Shown in pieces: positions 50,323-60,837 of a stretch of 64,000 nucleotides of DNA. Source of the stretch: Myxococcales bacterium (lineage in GTDB: Bacteria > Myxococcota_A > Polyangia > Polyangiales > Ga0077539). The translations under genes were made by a program, and so were the position numbers. Location: assembly GCA_030652255.1 (NCBI GenBank), contig JAUSAZ010000056.1, positions 62,001-126,000 of the forward strand, given 5' to 3'. Position 1 is the stretch's first letter. Each line of letters opens with the position of its first letter. Below the pieces are notes generated by a model, which made no database searches, was not told the DNA's origin, and was given only the letters and a program-made list of their open reading frames with translations.

Positions 50323-51195
50323 TCAGCCCGCCGGGGGCTGCTCGTCGAGGAAGGCGAGCAGCGCCGCGACGAGCGCGTCGGGCGCCGTCCAGTGGATCAT
50401 GTGACCCGCGTCGGGGACGCTCACGAAGCGGGCGCCGGGGTAGCGCGCGGCGCGCTCGGCGAGCTCGGGGAAGTGCGCGAGGCTGCCGCCGTCGACCATC
50501 AGCACGGGGGCGGTGATGCGCGGCACGAAGGCCTCGAAGGCCTCGGCGTCGTAGCGCATCGGCGAGATCGTCATGTGCAGCGGGTCGAAGCGGAACAGCA
50601 GTCCCCCGTCGTCGGTCTCGCGGGTGGCGCGCGCGGCCATGGTGCGCAGCGTGTCGAGCGGCACCGAGGGGTGCGACACGCGCATCCGGGCGACGACCTC
50701 GTCGAGCGAGCGCATGGGGCGGGTCGCGCGGCCGCGAGCGCGCTTGAGCCCGTCGAGCCAGAGGGCCGTGCGGTCGGGGGTGACCTCGGCGGGCATCGCG
50801 GGGGGGCCGACGCCCTCGATGAGCGCGAGCGAGGCGACGCGCGCGGGGCGGGCGCCGGCGTAGCGGGTGGCGACGGTTCCGCCCATGGAGTGGGCGACGA
50901 GGTGGGGGCGGTCGAGCGCGAGCGCGTCGAGCAGCGCGTCGAGGTCGGCGACGTAGTCCATCGCGTGGTAGTAGGCCCCCGGCGGGACCCGGTCGGTGTC
51001 GCCGTGGCCGCGGAAATCCGGGGCGATCACGCGGTAGCCCGCGGCGCCGAGCCCGGCGATGACCTCCTCGAAGGAGCGCGCGAGGTCGAGGTATCCGTGC
51101 AGCAGCACGACGTCGCCGCGCCCTCCGCCGGGGTGCTCGACGAGGTGGTGCTGTAGCCCGTTGGCGGCGACGCGCCGGTCGACGAGCGCCGTCAC
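50323..51195 (-). CDS. alpha/beta hydrolase
   Basis: 290 residues from GTG 51195, which overlaps the stop of the upstream oxidase gene (GTGA). Features: oxyanion segment VVLLHGYLDLARSFE, nucleophile LVAHSMGGTVA (Ser in GxSxG-like AHSMGG), acid in VLMVDGGSLAHFPE, and catalytic His in PDAGHMIHW. Of the esterase/haloperoxidase-like type; substrate unknown. Translational coupling to the amine oxidase suggests they act in one small-molecule pathway. Confidence 0.85.
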   Translation of the reverse strand: MTALVDRRVAANGLQHHLVEHPGGGRGDVVLLHGYLDLARSFEEVIAGLGAAGYRVIAPDFRGHGDTDRVPPGAYYHAMDYVADLDALLDALALDRPHLVAHSMGGTVATRYAGARPARVASLALIEGVGPPAMPAEVTPDRTALWLDGLKRARGRATRPMRSLDEVVARMRVSHPSVPLDTLRTMAARATRETDDGGLLFRFDPLHMTISPMRYDAEAFEAFVPRITAPVLMVDGGSLAHFPELAERAARYPGARFVSVPDAGHMIHWTAPDALVAALLAFLDEQPPAG

Positions 51196-52298
51196 GCGCG
51201 CGGTCCCTGCCGGAAGCGGTCGGGGGAGAGGGCGTCGAGGTGCCGGTGACGGCGCCCGTGCACCACGAGGTCGCGCACGATCTCCGCGGTGACGGGCGCG
51301 TAGAGCACCCCACTGCGATGGTGGCCCGCGGCGACGAAGAGCCCATCGGGGCGGAGCGCGCCGACGTAGGCCAGGCCGTCGGGCGTGCGCGGCCGGAAGC
51401 TCGACCAGGCCCGTCGGAAGGGGGCGGTCGCGAGCGCGGGCACGGCGTCGGCGGCGCGCTCGCGGAGCACCTGGAGTCCCGCGTCGGTGGTGCCCCGCTC
51501 GAAGCCGACCATCTCCAGGGTGCTGCCCACGCACACGCGCCCGTCGGCGCGCGGAACGAGGTACCCGCCGCCCGTGTACAGCACCGGGCCGAAGGGCACC
51601 GGGTCGAGGGCGTACTCGATGAGCTGGCCGCGCGCCGGGGCGATGTCCTGCGAGGCGTCGAGGGCGCCCTCCACCATCCGGCTCCAGGCGCCGGCGCAGA
51701 GCACGACGACGTCGGCGCCGCGGTGCCCGCGGGCGGTGCGCACGCCGGTGACGCGTCCACCATGCGAGGTGATCGCGAGCGCGGCCTCGTCGTGGGCGAA
51801 GGTGACCCCGGCCCGCGCCGCGGCCGCGAGGGCGCTGGCCATGAGCACGGGCGGGTCGACGGTGGCGTCGTCGGCGAAGAGCACGCCGCCGGTGTAGCGA
51901 GGGTGCAGCCCCGGGGCGACGGCGCGCAGCGACGCGGCATCGAGCGCGTCGAGCCGCAGGCCGCGCTCGCCCTGCCACGCGTGCCTCCCGAGGGTTGCGT
52001 CGTGATCGGACGCGGTGGTCGGGACGAGCGCGCCGTTGGGGCGATACCCGCTGCCGGGGCCGCCGAGCTCGGCGTGAAGCGCAGCGTGGAGCGCGCGGCT
52101 CTCCAGGGCGAGGTCGAGCCCCGCCCCAGGCGCGCCTGCTTCGGACTGCGCCGCCAGGATGCCCGCGGCCGCCGAGGAGGCCTCCGCTCCGGCGCGACCC
52201 GCGTCGAGCACCTGGACCTTGCAGCCCGCCTCCGAGAGCCGCAGCGCGGTGAGCGTACCGACCAGACCGCCACCGACCACCAGCACCGCCGCGCTCAT
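51192..52298 (-). CDS. thiO: glycine oxidase ThiO-like FAD-dependent oxidoreductase
   Basis: 368 residues from ATG 52298. The FAD site VLVVGGGLVGTLTALRLSEAG at the N-terminus (landmark) is followed by ASSAAAGILAAQSE, a pattern characteristic of ThiO (glycine oxidase, supplying dehydroglycine for the thiazole of thiamine). C-terminal substrate and FAD part: RAWSSFRPRTPDG and VAAGHHRSGVLYAPVTAE. No thiG, thiS or thiazole riboswitch is nearby, so a different D-amino-acid or amine substrate remains possible. Overlaps the hydrolase gene by 4 nt. Confidence 0.75.
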   Translation of the reverse strand: MSAAVLVVGGGLVGTLTALRLSEAGCKVQVLDAGRAGAEASSAAAGILAAQSEAGAPGAGLDLALESRALHAALHAELGGPGSGYRPNGALVPTTASDHDATLGRHAWQGERGLRLDALDAASLRAVAPGLHPRYTGGVLFADDATVDPPVLMASALAAAARAGVTFAHDEAALAITSHGGRVTGVRTARGHRGADVVVLCAGAWSRMVEGALDASQDIAPARGQLIEYALDPVPFGPVLYTGGGYLVPRADGRVCVGSTLEMVGFERGTTDAGLQVLRERAADAVPALATAPFRRAWSSFRPRTPDGLAYVGALRPDGLFVAAGHHRSGVLYAPVTAEIVRDLVVHGRRHRHLDALSPDRFRQGPRA

Positions 52299-52477
52299 CG
52301 CGGCGCACGCTAGGGCAGCGCGGCGTGCATCGCAATCGTCCCAGTGGTCCCGTCGCGAACGCGTCCCATGAACCGCCGGGCGGGAGACGGGCGCGACCCC
52401 GGCGACGTCCCCCATGCATCTCACCTCGCGATGGCGCCGGAGCACCTCCAACGGCGTCACTGATTCGAAAGGACCCC

Positions 52478-53131
52478 ATGAGCGAGAGCCAGCCCCGCCG
52501 CGTCGCACCCCGAGGCCTCCACGTCGAGGCCCAGACCCCGCTGCCCACCCGCCATGGAAGCTTCGAGGTCTACGTCTTCCGCTACGACGACGACCCCGAG
52601 AAGGAGCACGTCGCGATCGTGTCGGGCGCGCTGCACGGCGCCGTCGACGTGCCGGTGCGCATCCACTCCGAGTGCCTCACGAGCGAGGTGCTGGGATCGT
52701 TGAAGTGCGACTGCCGCGAGCAGCTGGAGTTCGCGCTGGGGTACATCGCGCGCGAGGCGCCGGGCGTGGTGCTCTACCTCCGGCAGGAGGGCAGGGGCAT
52801 CGGGCTGTCCAACAAGATCCGCGCGTACGCGCTGCAGGCGCAGGGGGTCGACACCGTCGACGCCAACCGCCAGCTCGGCCTGCCGGACGACGCGCGGCGC
52901 TACGACTGCGCCGCGGCGATGCTGGAGCACCTCGGCGTGCGCTCGGTGCAGCTGCTGACCAACAACCCCGAGAAGGTGTCAGCGCTGCGGGCGCTGGGCG
53001 TGGCGGTGCGGGGGCGCGTGCCGGTGCTCATCGAGCCCAACGTTCACTCGCGGGGCTATCTGCACACCAAGGTTGTTCGGATGAATCACAGCCTCCCGCA
53101 GGTGGCGGGGCCGTGGAACGACGCGGAGTAG
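52478..53131 (+). CDS. ribA: GTP cyclohydrolase II
   Basis: 217 residues from ATG 52478, preceded by AAAGGA. Zinc ligands in HSECLTSEVLGSLKCDC, catalytic region LYLRQEGRGIGLSNKIRAY, and RSVQLLTNNPEKVSALR. This is the stand-alone RibA form, without the DHBP synthase domain. First step of riboflavin synthesis from GTP. The 179-bp upstream gap shows no FMN riboswitch. Convergent with the lipoprotein gene, 4 bp apart. Confidence 0.94.
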   Translation: MSESQPRRVAPRGLHVEAQTPLPTRHGSFEVYVFRYDDDPEKEHVAIVSGALHGAVDVPVRIHSECLTSEVLGSLKCDCREQLEFALGYIAREAPGVVLYLRQEGRGIGLSNKIRAYALQAQGVDTVDANRQLGLPDDARRYDCAAAMLEHLGVRSVQLLTNNPEKVSALRALGVAVRGRVPVLIEPNVHSRGYLHTKVVRMNHSLPQVAGPWNDAE

Positions 53132-53135
53132 GCGA

Positions 53136-53462
53136 TCACCAGCTGGTGGAGGGGTTGCCCTGCCACCCGTCGCGGGGGATGGGCACCTGCGGCGTCGGCC
53201 CGGCGAACTGGGCCTCGTGGGTGGTGAAGGTGGCCGCCTCGTTCACGTGGAAGTCGTCGTGGCCGACGCTGCCCCCGGCCATGCCGCCCGCCCGCTCGGA
53301 GGCGTCGCCGCGGGCGATCGCCGAGCCACCGCTGCCGCCTACGACCGCGCTGCCACCGCGCACGGGCGCGGCGCTGGCGAGGGTGGCGGCGCGGGTGTTC
53401 GCGCATCCGGCCGAGAGGCACAACGACATCGCGATGAACCCGAGGGCGTGGGGGAGCTTCAT
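53136..53462 (-). CDS. small lipoprotein at end of regulator operon
   Basis: 108 residues. Lipoprotein signal (GFIAMSLCLSAGCAN; lipobox SAGC) and a glycine/serine-rich middle (GGSAVVGGSGGSAIARG), then an acidic/aromatic stretch HDDFHVNEAATFTTHEAQF. Its ATG overlaps the stop of the giant regulator (ATGA), so it is co-translated with it. No family recognised; possibly the surface target or sensor of the regulatory system. Confidence 0.7.
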   Translation of the reverse strand: MKLPHALGFIAMSLCLSAGCANTRAATLASAAPVRGGSAVVGGSGGSAIARGDASERAGGMAGGSVGHDDFHVNEAATFTTHEAQFAGPTPQVPIPRDGWQGNPSTSW

Positions 53463-56400
53463 GACTGATCATTCTCCTCGGGCGCCGAACCCTTGGCAAG
53501 CCCGTACTCCCGCACAAGTTGCGACAACCTCGGGCGCTTCATCCCCAGGAGGGTCGCCGCCCGGGTGATGTTGCCGCCGGCCTCCTCGAGGGCCTGCGCG
53601 ATGCAGCCTCGCTCGATCTCGCGCCGCATGTCGAAGAGCGCGACGCCGCCCGCCCGGATGCGCCGGTACACCAGGTCGACCTCGTTCACCGTGGGGGAGG
53701 GCGGCGGCGGGGGGATGCCCGGCTGGCTCGGGACCATCGTGACCCGCGTCACATCGGGCAGGCCCTGGAGGTCTTCCGGGCCGAGGTCTTCGGTCTCGGC
53801 CAGCAGCGCGCTCGCCCGGAGGACGTTCTCCAGCTCGCGCACGTTGCCGGGCCAGCCGTGCTCGGTGAGCCGCCGCAGCGCCGCCGTGGTCAGCCGCCGC
53901 GGCCGCGTCCCCGACTCCACCGCCGCCCGCTCGAGGAACCACGCCGCCAGCGCCGGCAGGTCGTCCCGGCGCTCGCGCAGGGGAGGCAGCTTGATGGTCA
54001 GCGAGCTCAACCGGAAGTAGAGGTCTTCGCGGAAGGTGCGCGCGGCCACCATCGCGTCGAGGTCGCGGTTGGTCGCCGTGAGCACCCGCACGTCGACCCG
54101 CAGCGTCTCGTTGCCGCCCACCCGCTCGAACGACCGCTCCTGGAGCACCCGCAGGAGCGCGGCCTGCGTCGCGGGCGACACGTCGCCGATCTCGTCGAGG
54201 AAGATCGTCCCCCCGTCCGCGATCTCGAAGCGCCCGCGGCGCCGCCGGTCGGCCCCGGTGAAGGCCCCGCGCTCGTGCCCGAAGAGCTCGCTCAGCAGCA
54301 CGCCCTCCGCGAGCGCCGCGCAGTTCACCTTCACCAGCGGGCCCTCGCGCCGCCGCGACCCGCGGTGCAGCGCCTCGGCCACCCGCTCCTTGCCCGTGCC
54401 CGACTCGCCCTGGATGAGCACCGTCACGTCCTGCGGCGCCACCCGCTGGATGCGCCGCCGCAGCTCGCGCATCGCCGCGCTGTCGCCCACCAGGCCGGTG
54501 GGCTCGAGCGCCGTCGCCGCGATGCTCGGGCGAGGGCTCAGCCCCGCTGCCGTCACCGGCGCCGCGTAGGTCTCCAGCCGCGCCTCGAGCTGCGCGATGC
54601 CCGTGCGCTCCAGCTGCGCCCCGAAGCCCACCCGCAGCGCGTCCGGCACCGCCCCGAGGATCGTCGCGCGCAGCGAGGCCGCCCGCTCCACGTGCCGCCG
54701 CGCCGTGAGCACGTCGCCCCGGTGCAGCAGCGCCGTCGCCAGCAGCACCTCCGCGCGAAACTGCAGCTCCCGGTCGGCCACCGCCTCGGCGCGCTCCAGC
54801 GCCTTGCGCGCCGCCGGGAGCCCGTCGTGCCCGCGGGCGCGCTCCCACTCCGCCTCGAAGGCCGCGCGCTCGGCCCGCGTCCTCGGCGACACCTCCTCGC
54901 CGTCGGGCACCTCGCTCAGCATCTGCCCCGCCCGCGCCACGTCGCCGTCGAGCAGCGCCGCCCGCATCAGCAGCAGCCGCGCCCCCGCCAGCCGCTCGGC
55001 GTCGCCCGCCGCCGCGAAGTGCCGCGCCGCCTCGCGCGCCGCGTCCGCCGCCGCGTCCGAGCGCCCCTCGGCCAGCTCGACCAGCGCGCGCAGCATCCGC
55101 GACTCCGCCGCGAGCGACCCGGTGAGCCCGCGCGCCACCCGCGCCGCGTGCTCGCAGAGGCGCCGCGCCCGGTCGCTCGCCCCCACCTGCGCATAGAGCT
55201 CGCCCAGGTTGTTGGCCACCCGCGCCACGAAGCGCCAGTTACCCACCCGGGTAAGAATCTCCAGGGCCTCCTGGTACGAGCGCAGCGCGTCGCCGTAGCG
55301 GCCCTGCAGGTGCGCCACGACGGCCTCGTTCTCCCGCAGCACCCCCTGGAGCATCATCGAGCCGCCGCGCACCGCCACCGCCCGCGCCTCGGCGAAGCGC
55401 CGCGCCGCCTCGTCGAGGTCGTCGCGCCAGATCGCCACGACGCCCAGGTTGATCAGCCCCCGCAGCAGCTCGTCCTGCGAGCGCCGGGCGCGGGCGAGCA
55501 CGAGCGACTCCTCGGTCCACGCCTGGCCGCGGTCGAAGTCCCGGCGCACCAGGAGCACCTTGGTGACCACGTTGCGCGCCTCGGCGATGCGCCGCGGCTC
55601 GACGGTGCGGGCGAGGGCGTCCATCGCGAGCCGCTCGGACTCCTCGAAGCGCCCCTGCTGGTACCGGAGCTCCGCGCGGCTCAGGAGCACCGCGGCCCGC
55701 TCCTCGTCGTCGCCCGGCGCGAGGTTCGCCTCGGCCTGCTCCAGCGCCCGCTCGGCCCGTGGGAGATCGCCCTCGCTCAGCGCGATCACCGCCTCCAGCC
55801 GCGCCAGCTCGGGGTCGCCGGGGTTGGCCTCCCGCGCCCGCAGCACGTGCCCTCGCGCCTCCACCTCCGAGCCCGCGGCCCGCGCCGCCGCCACCGCGAG
55901 CGTGGCGACCTCCTTCAGCGCCGGCGCGTCGGCCACCAGGGCGCATGACTCCAGCAGCGCCAGCGCCGAGGCCGGTGCGTGCCGCTGCAGGAGCGAGCGC
56001 GCCACCTCCAGCGACTCGCTCACCGCCCCCGCCCCCGCGCCGCCAGCGAGGCGGTGGAGCACCACCTCCTCCGGGGTGGCCCGCCCCCACTCGGCGAGCG
56101 CGACCCCCAGCCGCGCGCGGATGGCCACGCACTCCGCGTCGGCGTAGCCCGACAGCACCCGGGCGCCGTCGTCGTGGCGCGCGAGGCCCACCACCACGTC
56201 GCCCACCGTGGGGTCGAGGGTGCGCCGCGCGAGGTCGGCCCCCACCAGCGGCGGCACCGCGCGGTGCACCGAAGGCGCATCGACCCCGATGGCCGCCGCG
56301 AGCACCAGCACCGGCAGCGGGCGGTCGGCGAGCGCGAGCGTCGCCACCACCCGGCGGGGCACCTCGCCGAGCTCGTCCATCCGAGAGCGCACCTCGTCGC

Positions 56401-57139
56401 CGCGCGACGACGGCGGGCGCCCCAGCAGGCCGAGCAGCACCGCGGGGTTGCCGTCGGTCGCCGCGTGCAGGCGCTGTAGCAGCGTAGGCTCGGTGAGCAG
56501 CCGCCCCAGCGCCTCGGCGTCGAGCCCGTGCAGCGGGAGCACCTCGGCGCGCGCGTGGTCGAAGGCCAGCGCCCCCTGCCGCTCGCGCGTCGAGGCCACG
56601 AGCAGCGCCGACGCCGCGCCCGGGGTGGGCTCGCCCGCGGGGCCCGCGGAGTCGAGCAGCGCGCGCACCAGGGCCGCGGAGGCCTCGTCCATGCGCGAGG
56701 CGCCGCGGATGAGCACCAGCACCGGGCGCTGCCTCCCGACGGCCGAGAGCAGGCGGGTGACCGCCTCGGTGAAGCCCGCCGCGGCCTCGGTGGCGTCGAC
56801 GTCCTCGCGGCCGCGCGGGGCGCGCGCGCTCACCAGCGGGGCGAGGGCCTCGAGGTGCGCGGGGCTCAGCAGGTGCTGCTCGTCGCGGGAGCGCAGCCAC
56901 GCGAGGGCCTGCGACGCGATGGCCAGGAAGGGCGCGAAGGCCGCGTGCCGGATGCACCAGCCCTCCAGCACCGGGAACGACACGCTCCGCGCCTGGTCGC
57001 GCAGCTCGTCGAGGAGCCGCGACTTGCCGATGCCCGAGGGGCCGGCGACGAGCACGGCGGCGGTGCCGTTGGCGCTGGTGGCGTCGAGGCGGGCGGTGAT
57101 CCATGCGAGCTCTCGCTCGCGGCCTACACAGGCGGGCAT
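53459..57139 (-). CDS. sigma-54 activator fused to STAND-like ATPase and TPRs
   Basis: 1226 residues from ATG 57139 (GGGAG 4 nt upstream). Residues about 1-270 form an AAA/STAND-type NTPase: Walker A GPSGIGKS at 33-40, but the Walker B acids are replaced (VLVLIRGAS where ...DD would be expected, near 141-148). A long TPR region (about 380-830) follows, as in MalT. Then a complete sigma-54 activator domain (GESGTGKE near 910, GAFTGA loop, GGTIFLDEIGD) and a Fis-type helix-turn-helix (RAATLLGMKRPRLSQLVREY). Predicted: ligand or protein sensed by the N-terminal part releases enhancer binding. It follows the FHA regulator gene after 29 bp. Confidence 0.87.
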   Translation of the reverse strand: MPACVGRERELAWITARLDATSANGTAAVLVAGPSGIGKSRLLDELRDQARSVSFPVLEGWCIRHAAFAPFLAIASQALAWLRSRDEQHLLSPAHLEALAPLVSARAPRGREDVDATEAAAGFTEAVTRLLSAVGRQRPVLVLIRGASRMDEASAALVRALLDSAGPAGEPTPGAASALLVASTRERQGALAFDHARAEVLPLHGLDAEALGRLLTEPTLLQRLHAATDGNPAVLLGLLGRPPSSRGDEVRSRMDELGEVPRRVVATLALADRPLPVLVLAAAIGVDAPSVHRAVPPLVGADLARRTLDPTVGDVVVGLARHDDGARVLSGYADAECVAIRARLGVALAEWGRATPEEVVLHRLAGGAGAGAVSESLEVARSLLQRHAPASALALLESCALVADAPALKEVATLAVAAARAAGSEVEARGHVLRAREANPGDPELARLEAVIALSEGDLPRAERALEQAEANLAPGDDEERAAVLLSRAELRYQQGRFEESERLAMDALARTVEPRRIAEARNVVTKVLLVRRDFDRGQAWTEESLVLARARRSQDELLRGLINLGVVAIWRDDLDEAARRFAEARAVAVRGGSMMLQGVLRENEAVVAHLQGRYGDALRSYQEALEILTRVGNWRFVARVANNLGELYAQVGASDRARRLCEHAARVARGLTGSLAAESRMLRALVELAEGRSDAAADAAREAARHFAAAGDAERLAGARLLLMRAALLDGDVARAGQMLSEVPDGEEVSPRTRAERAAFEAEWERARGHDGLPAARKALERAEAVADRELQFRAEVLLATALLHRGDVLTARRHVERAASLRATILGAVPDALRVGFGAQLERTGIAQLEARLETYAAPVTAAGLSPRPSIAATALEPTGLVGDSAAMRELRRRIQRVAPQDVTVLIQGESGTGKERVAEALHRGSRRREGPLVKVNCAALAEGVLLSELFGHERGAFTGADRRRRGRFEIADGGTIFLDEIGDVSPATQAALLRVLQERSFERVGGNETLRVDVRVLTATNRDLDAMVAARTFREDLYFRLSSLTIKLPPLRERRDDLPALAAWFLERAAVESGTRPRRLTTAALRRLTEHGWPGNVRELENVLRASALLAETEDLGPEDLQGLPDVTRVTMVPSQPGIPPPPPSPTVNEVDLVYRRIRAGGVALFDMRREIERGCIAQALEEAGGNITRAATLLGMKRPRLSQLVREYGLAKGSAPEENDQS

Positions 57140-57168
57140 CGGGCTCCCTCTAGCGGACCAGTGCGGGC

Positions 57169-58986
<1,818 letters not shown>

Positions 58987-59089
58987 CAGGACCTCACTGT
59001 ACGCACGGTGCGCAGCATACTCCGCCGCGCGCCCACCGGCGACGTGATGTGCGCGCCGCGAAAGTTGTCGCGCCCCGCGCTCCGCGGCC

Positions 59090-59428
59090 ATGCTGCGTTC
59101 AGTGCGCCACCTCGCGGCCTCGCTCCTGCTCTGCGGTCTGCTCGCCTGCGCCTCGGCGCCGCGCACCTTCGCCGACTCGATGACCGTCCCGGTACGGGTG
59201 GTCAACCGCACCGGCGACACGATCTGCTTCCTCTACCTCTCGCCCATCAACGACGACTCGTGGTCCGACGACGTGCTCGGGAGCTCGACGGTCTCCGAGG
59301 GCGCGACCCGCACGGTGCGGGTGCCCCCCGGGAGCTGGGACATCCGCATCGAGAACTGTCAGCACGAGGGGTCGAGCATCCTGCGCGGCGCGCGCATCGC
59401 CCGCGGCAGCACGCTGGTGCTCCAGTGA
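59090..59428 (+). CDS. small lipoprotein of unknown function
   Basis: 112 residues, ATG 59090. Lipobox LLAC after LAASLLLCGL. The mature 90 residues look like one beta-sandwich: VPVRVVNRTGDTICFLYLSP, TVRVPPGSWDIRIENCQHE, RGARIARGSTLVL, with two cysteines that may pair. Patterns of this kind (short beta domain with 'G.tRTVRVPPG.WD') occur in small secreted proteins of unknown function. Divergent from the FHA regulator across 103 bp. Confidence 0.7.
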   Translation: MLRSVRHLAASLLLCGLLACASAPRTFADSMTVPVRVVNRTGDTICFLYLSPINDDSWSDDVLGSSTVSEGATRTVRVPPGSWDIRIENCQHEGSSILRGARIARGSTLVLQ

Positions 59429-59449
59429 GCTGAGAGTGTGAGCTGACGC

Positions 59450-59791
59450 TCAGCGAACGGCGTGGATGCTTCGCAGGAAGGTCATCACCCGGGCGAGGTC
59501 GGCGTCGGTGAGCTTCGTCGGGGCGATGGGGCGCATGCGCTTGGTGCCCTGGCGGATCACCTTGGTCATGGCCTCGACGGAGAGGTTCTTGTTGTGGAGG
59601 TCGGGGCCCGTGTCCTCGTCGCCGTTGGGGTGGCAGCGGCCGCACGCGCGGTTGAACTGGGGCACCCCCACGGCGGCCTGCGCCTGCACCGGCGGGGCGG
59701 TGGCGGCCATGAGCGCCACGACCAGGGACATCGAGCCGAGGGCGCTCGCGAGGAGGATCCAACGACGGGGGGAGCGGGTGGTTGTCTGCAC
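59450..59791 (-). CDS. small c-type cytochrome
   Basis: 113 residues from GTG 59791, chosen because AAAGG lies 7 nt upstream (ATG 59812 has none). A signal peptide or membrane anchor (ASALGSMSLVVALMAATAP) is cleaved near VQAQA. Heme site CGRCH, then DLHNKNLSVEAMTKVIRQG and a likely axial Met in KRMRPIAPTKL. Single-heme class I cytochrome, periplasmic; electron partner unknown. Lies between a lipoprotein gene (convergent, 21 bp) and the TPR/membrane gene. Confidence 0.85.
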   Translation of the reverse strand: MQTTTRSPRRWILLASALGSMSLVVALMAATAPPVQAQAAVGVPQFNRACGRCHPNGDEDTGPDLHNKNLSVEAMTKVIRQGTKRMRPIAPTKLTDADLARVMTFLRSIHAVR

Positions 59792-59868
59792 GGTGAGCCT
59801 TTCTACCTCCATGGATGGCCGCTGTGACACGCAGCCTTCGCGCGATGATTCACCCGCGGCGCAAAGTT

Positions 59869-60837
59869 TCAGAACGTGAAATGCAACGAGGCTCCGATGC
59901 CCCCCGGGCGGGCGGAGATCTGGAGCCCCTGGAGCGCCGGGGGGATGGGCCGCGGCACCCGGTCGATGACCCGCTGAGGGACGTACGCGTCGTTGGCCTG
60001 CACGATGCCGATGACGGTCGTCGCCACGAAGGCGCTGAGCAGGGACCAGTTGAGCACGCGCATCGTGAACGCCACGTTGGCGCGCTGGTCGTCGGCGCCC
60101 TGCTCGAAGACGCCGGGTGCCTGCGTGGGCGAGCTCACCGCCTGGTCGACGACCGCGGAGGCCACGCTGCCGAGGAGGAAGGTGGTCTCGAGCGAGAGGA
60201 AGAGCACGCCGAGGCCGGTCTGGCGGTTGGCGAACTGCCCGACGCCGAAGGGGATGAAGGTCTGCCAGCGGGGGATGACCTGGACGCGCGCCTCGGAGCC
60301 GAGCAGGTCGAGGGTGAGCGCGCGGCGGGCGTCGCGGGCGTTCTCCTCGGCGCGGCGGGCTTGCGCGCGCTGCATCACGATGCGGTCGAGCTCGGGCTCC
60401 ATGGAGCGCACGACGTCGTCGAAGAGACGGGCGAAGCGCTCTTCGAAGGAGGTTCCGTCGAGGCGGGCGCGAGGGTCTTCGCGGAGGAGATCGGCGATCG
60501 CGATCCGAGCCTCGCCCTCACGTCGCGAGGCGAAGAGCGAAGCCGCGAGGTACTTCCGCGCCGCCGGGCGGACGAACGTGAGCTCGGGCGCGCCGGTGCG
60601 GTCGATGAGATCACGCAGCTCGCGGATGGCGCGCGGGTACTCCCCGTTGATGTACGCGTCGCGGCCGGAGACAAACTCGTCGATCTCGTCCGCGCGGGCG
60701 TCTCCTGCGAGGGCGAGCAGCGCGACCGCGATCAGGGCGGCCCTTCGGCCCGCACGGTGGGATCGCCCGCATCCCGGGACCGGATCATCCGTGCGGTCAC
60801 GGACTGCGCGGTGTCTGCCGCGATCATCCCGTGCCAT
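59869..60837 (-). CDS. TPR-like membrane protein overlapping kinase gene
   Basis: 322 residues from ATG 60837, which lies 106 bp inside the upstream kinase gene; no later ATG, GTG or TTG start is available before the signal sequence (AALIAVALLALAGDARA). The mature part has a TPR-like region (FVSGRDAYINGEYPRAIREL, AARKYLAASLFASRREGEA) and then, after a basic helix, the IPRWQTFIPFGVGQFANRQTG segment and two membrane helices (VLFLSLETTFLLGSVAS, LLSAFVATTVIGIVQ). It ends in a beta strand with terminal Phe (ASLHFTF), as in outer-membrane-inserted proteins. Coupled to the kinase; function unknown. Confidence 0.72.
   Translation of the reverse strand: MARDDRGRHRAVRDRTDDPVPGCGRSHRAGRRAALIAVALLALAGDARADEIDEFVSGRDAYINGEYPRAIRELRDLIDRTGAPELTFVRPAARKYLAASLFASRREGEARIAIADLLREDPRARLDGTSFEERFARLFDDVVRSMEPELDRIVMQRAQARRAEENARDARRALTLDLLGSEARVQVIPRWQTFIPFGVGQFANRQTGLGVLFLSLETTFLLGSVASAVVDQAVSSPTQAPGVFEQGADDQRANVAFTMRVLNWSLLSAFVATTVIGIVQANDAYVPQRVIDRVPRPIPPALQGLQISARPGGIGASLHFTF

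Noticed and set aside
52299..52477. Possible FMN or thiamine riboswitch upstream of ribA and thiO
   Set aside because: Conserved RFN and THI-box words are absent.
59869..60837. Frameshift or fusion between the kinase and the TPR gene because of the 106-bp overlap
   Set aside because: Both reading frames keep good protein sequence to their ends (PEGA-like domain and signal peptide), so two overlapping genes are more likely.
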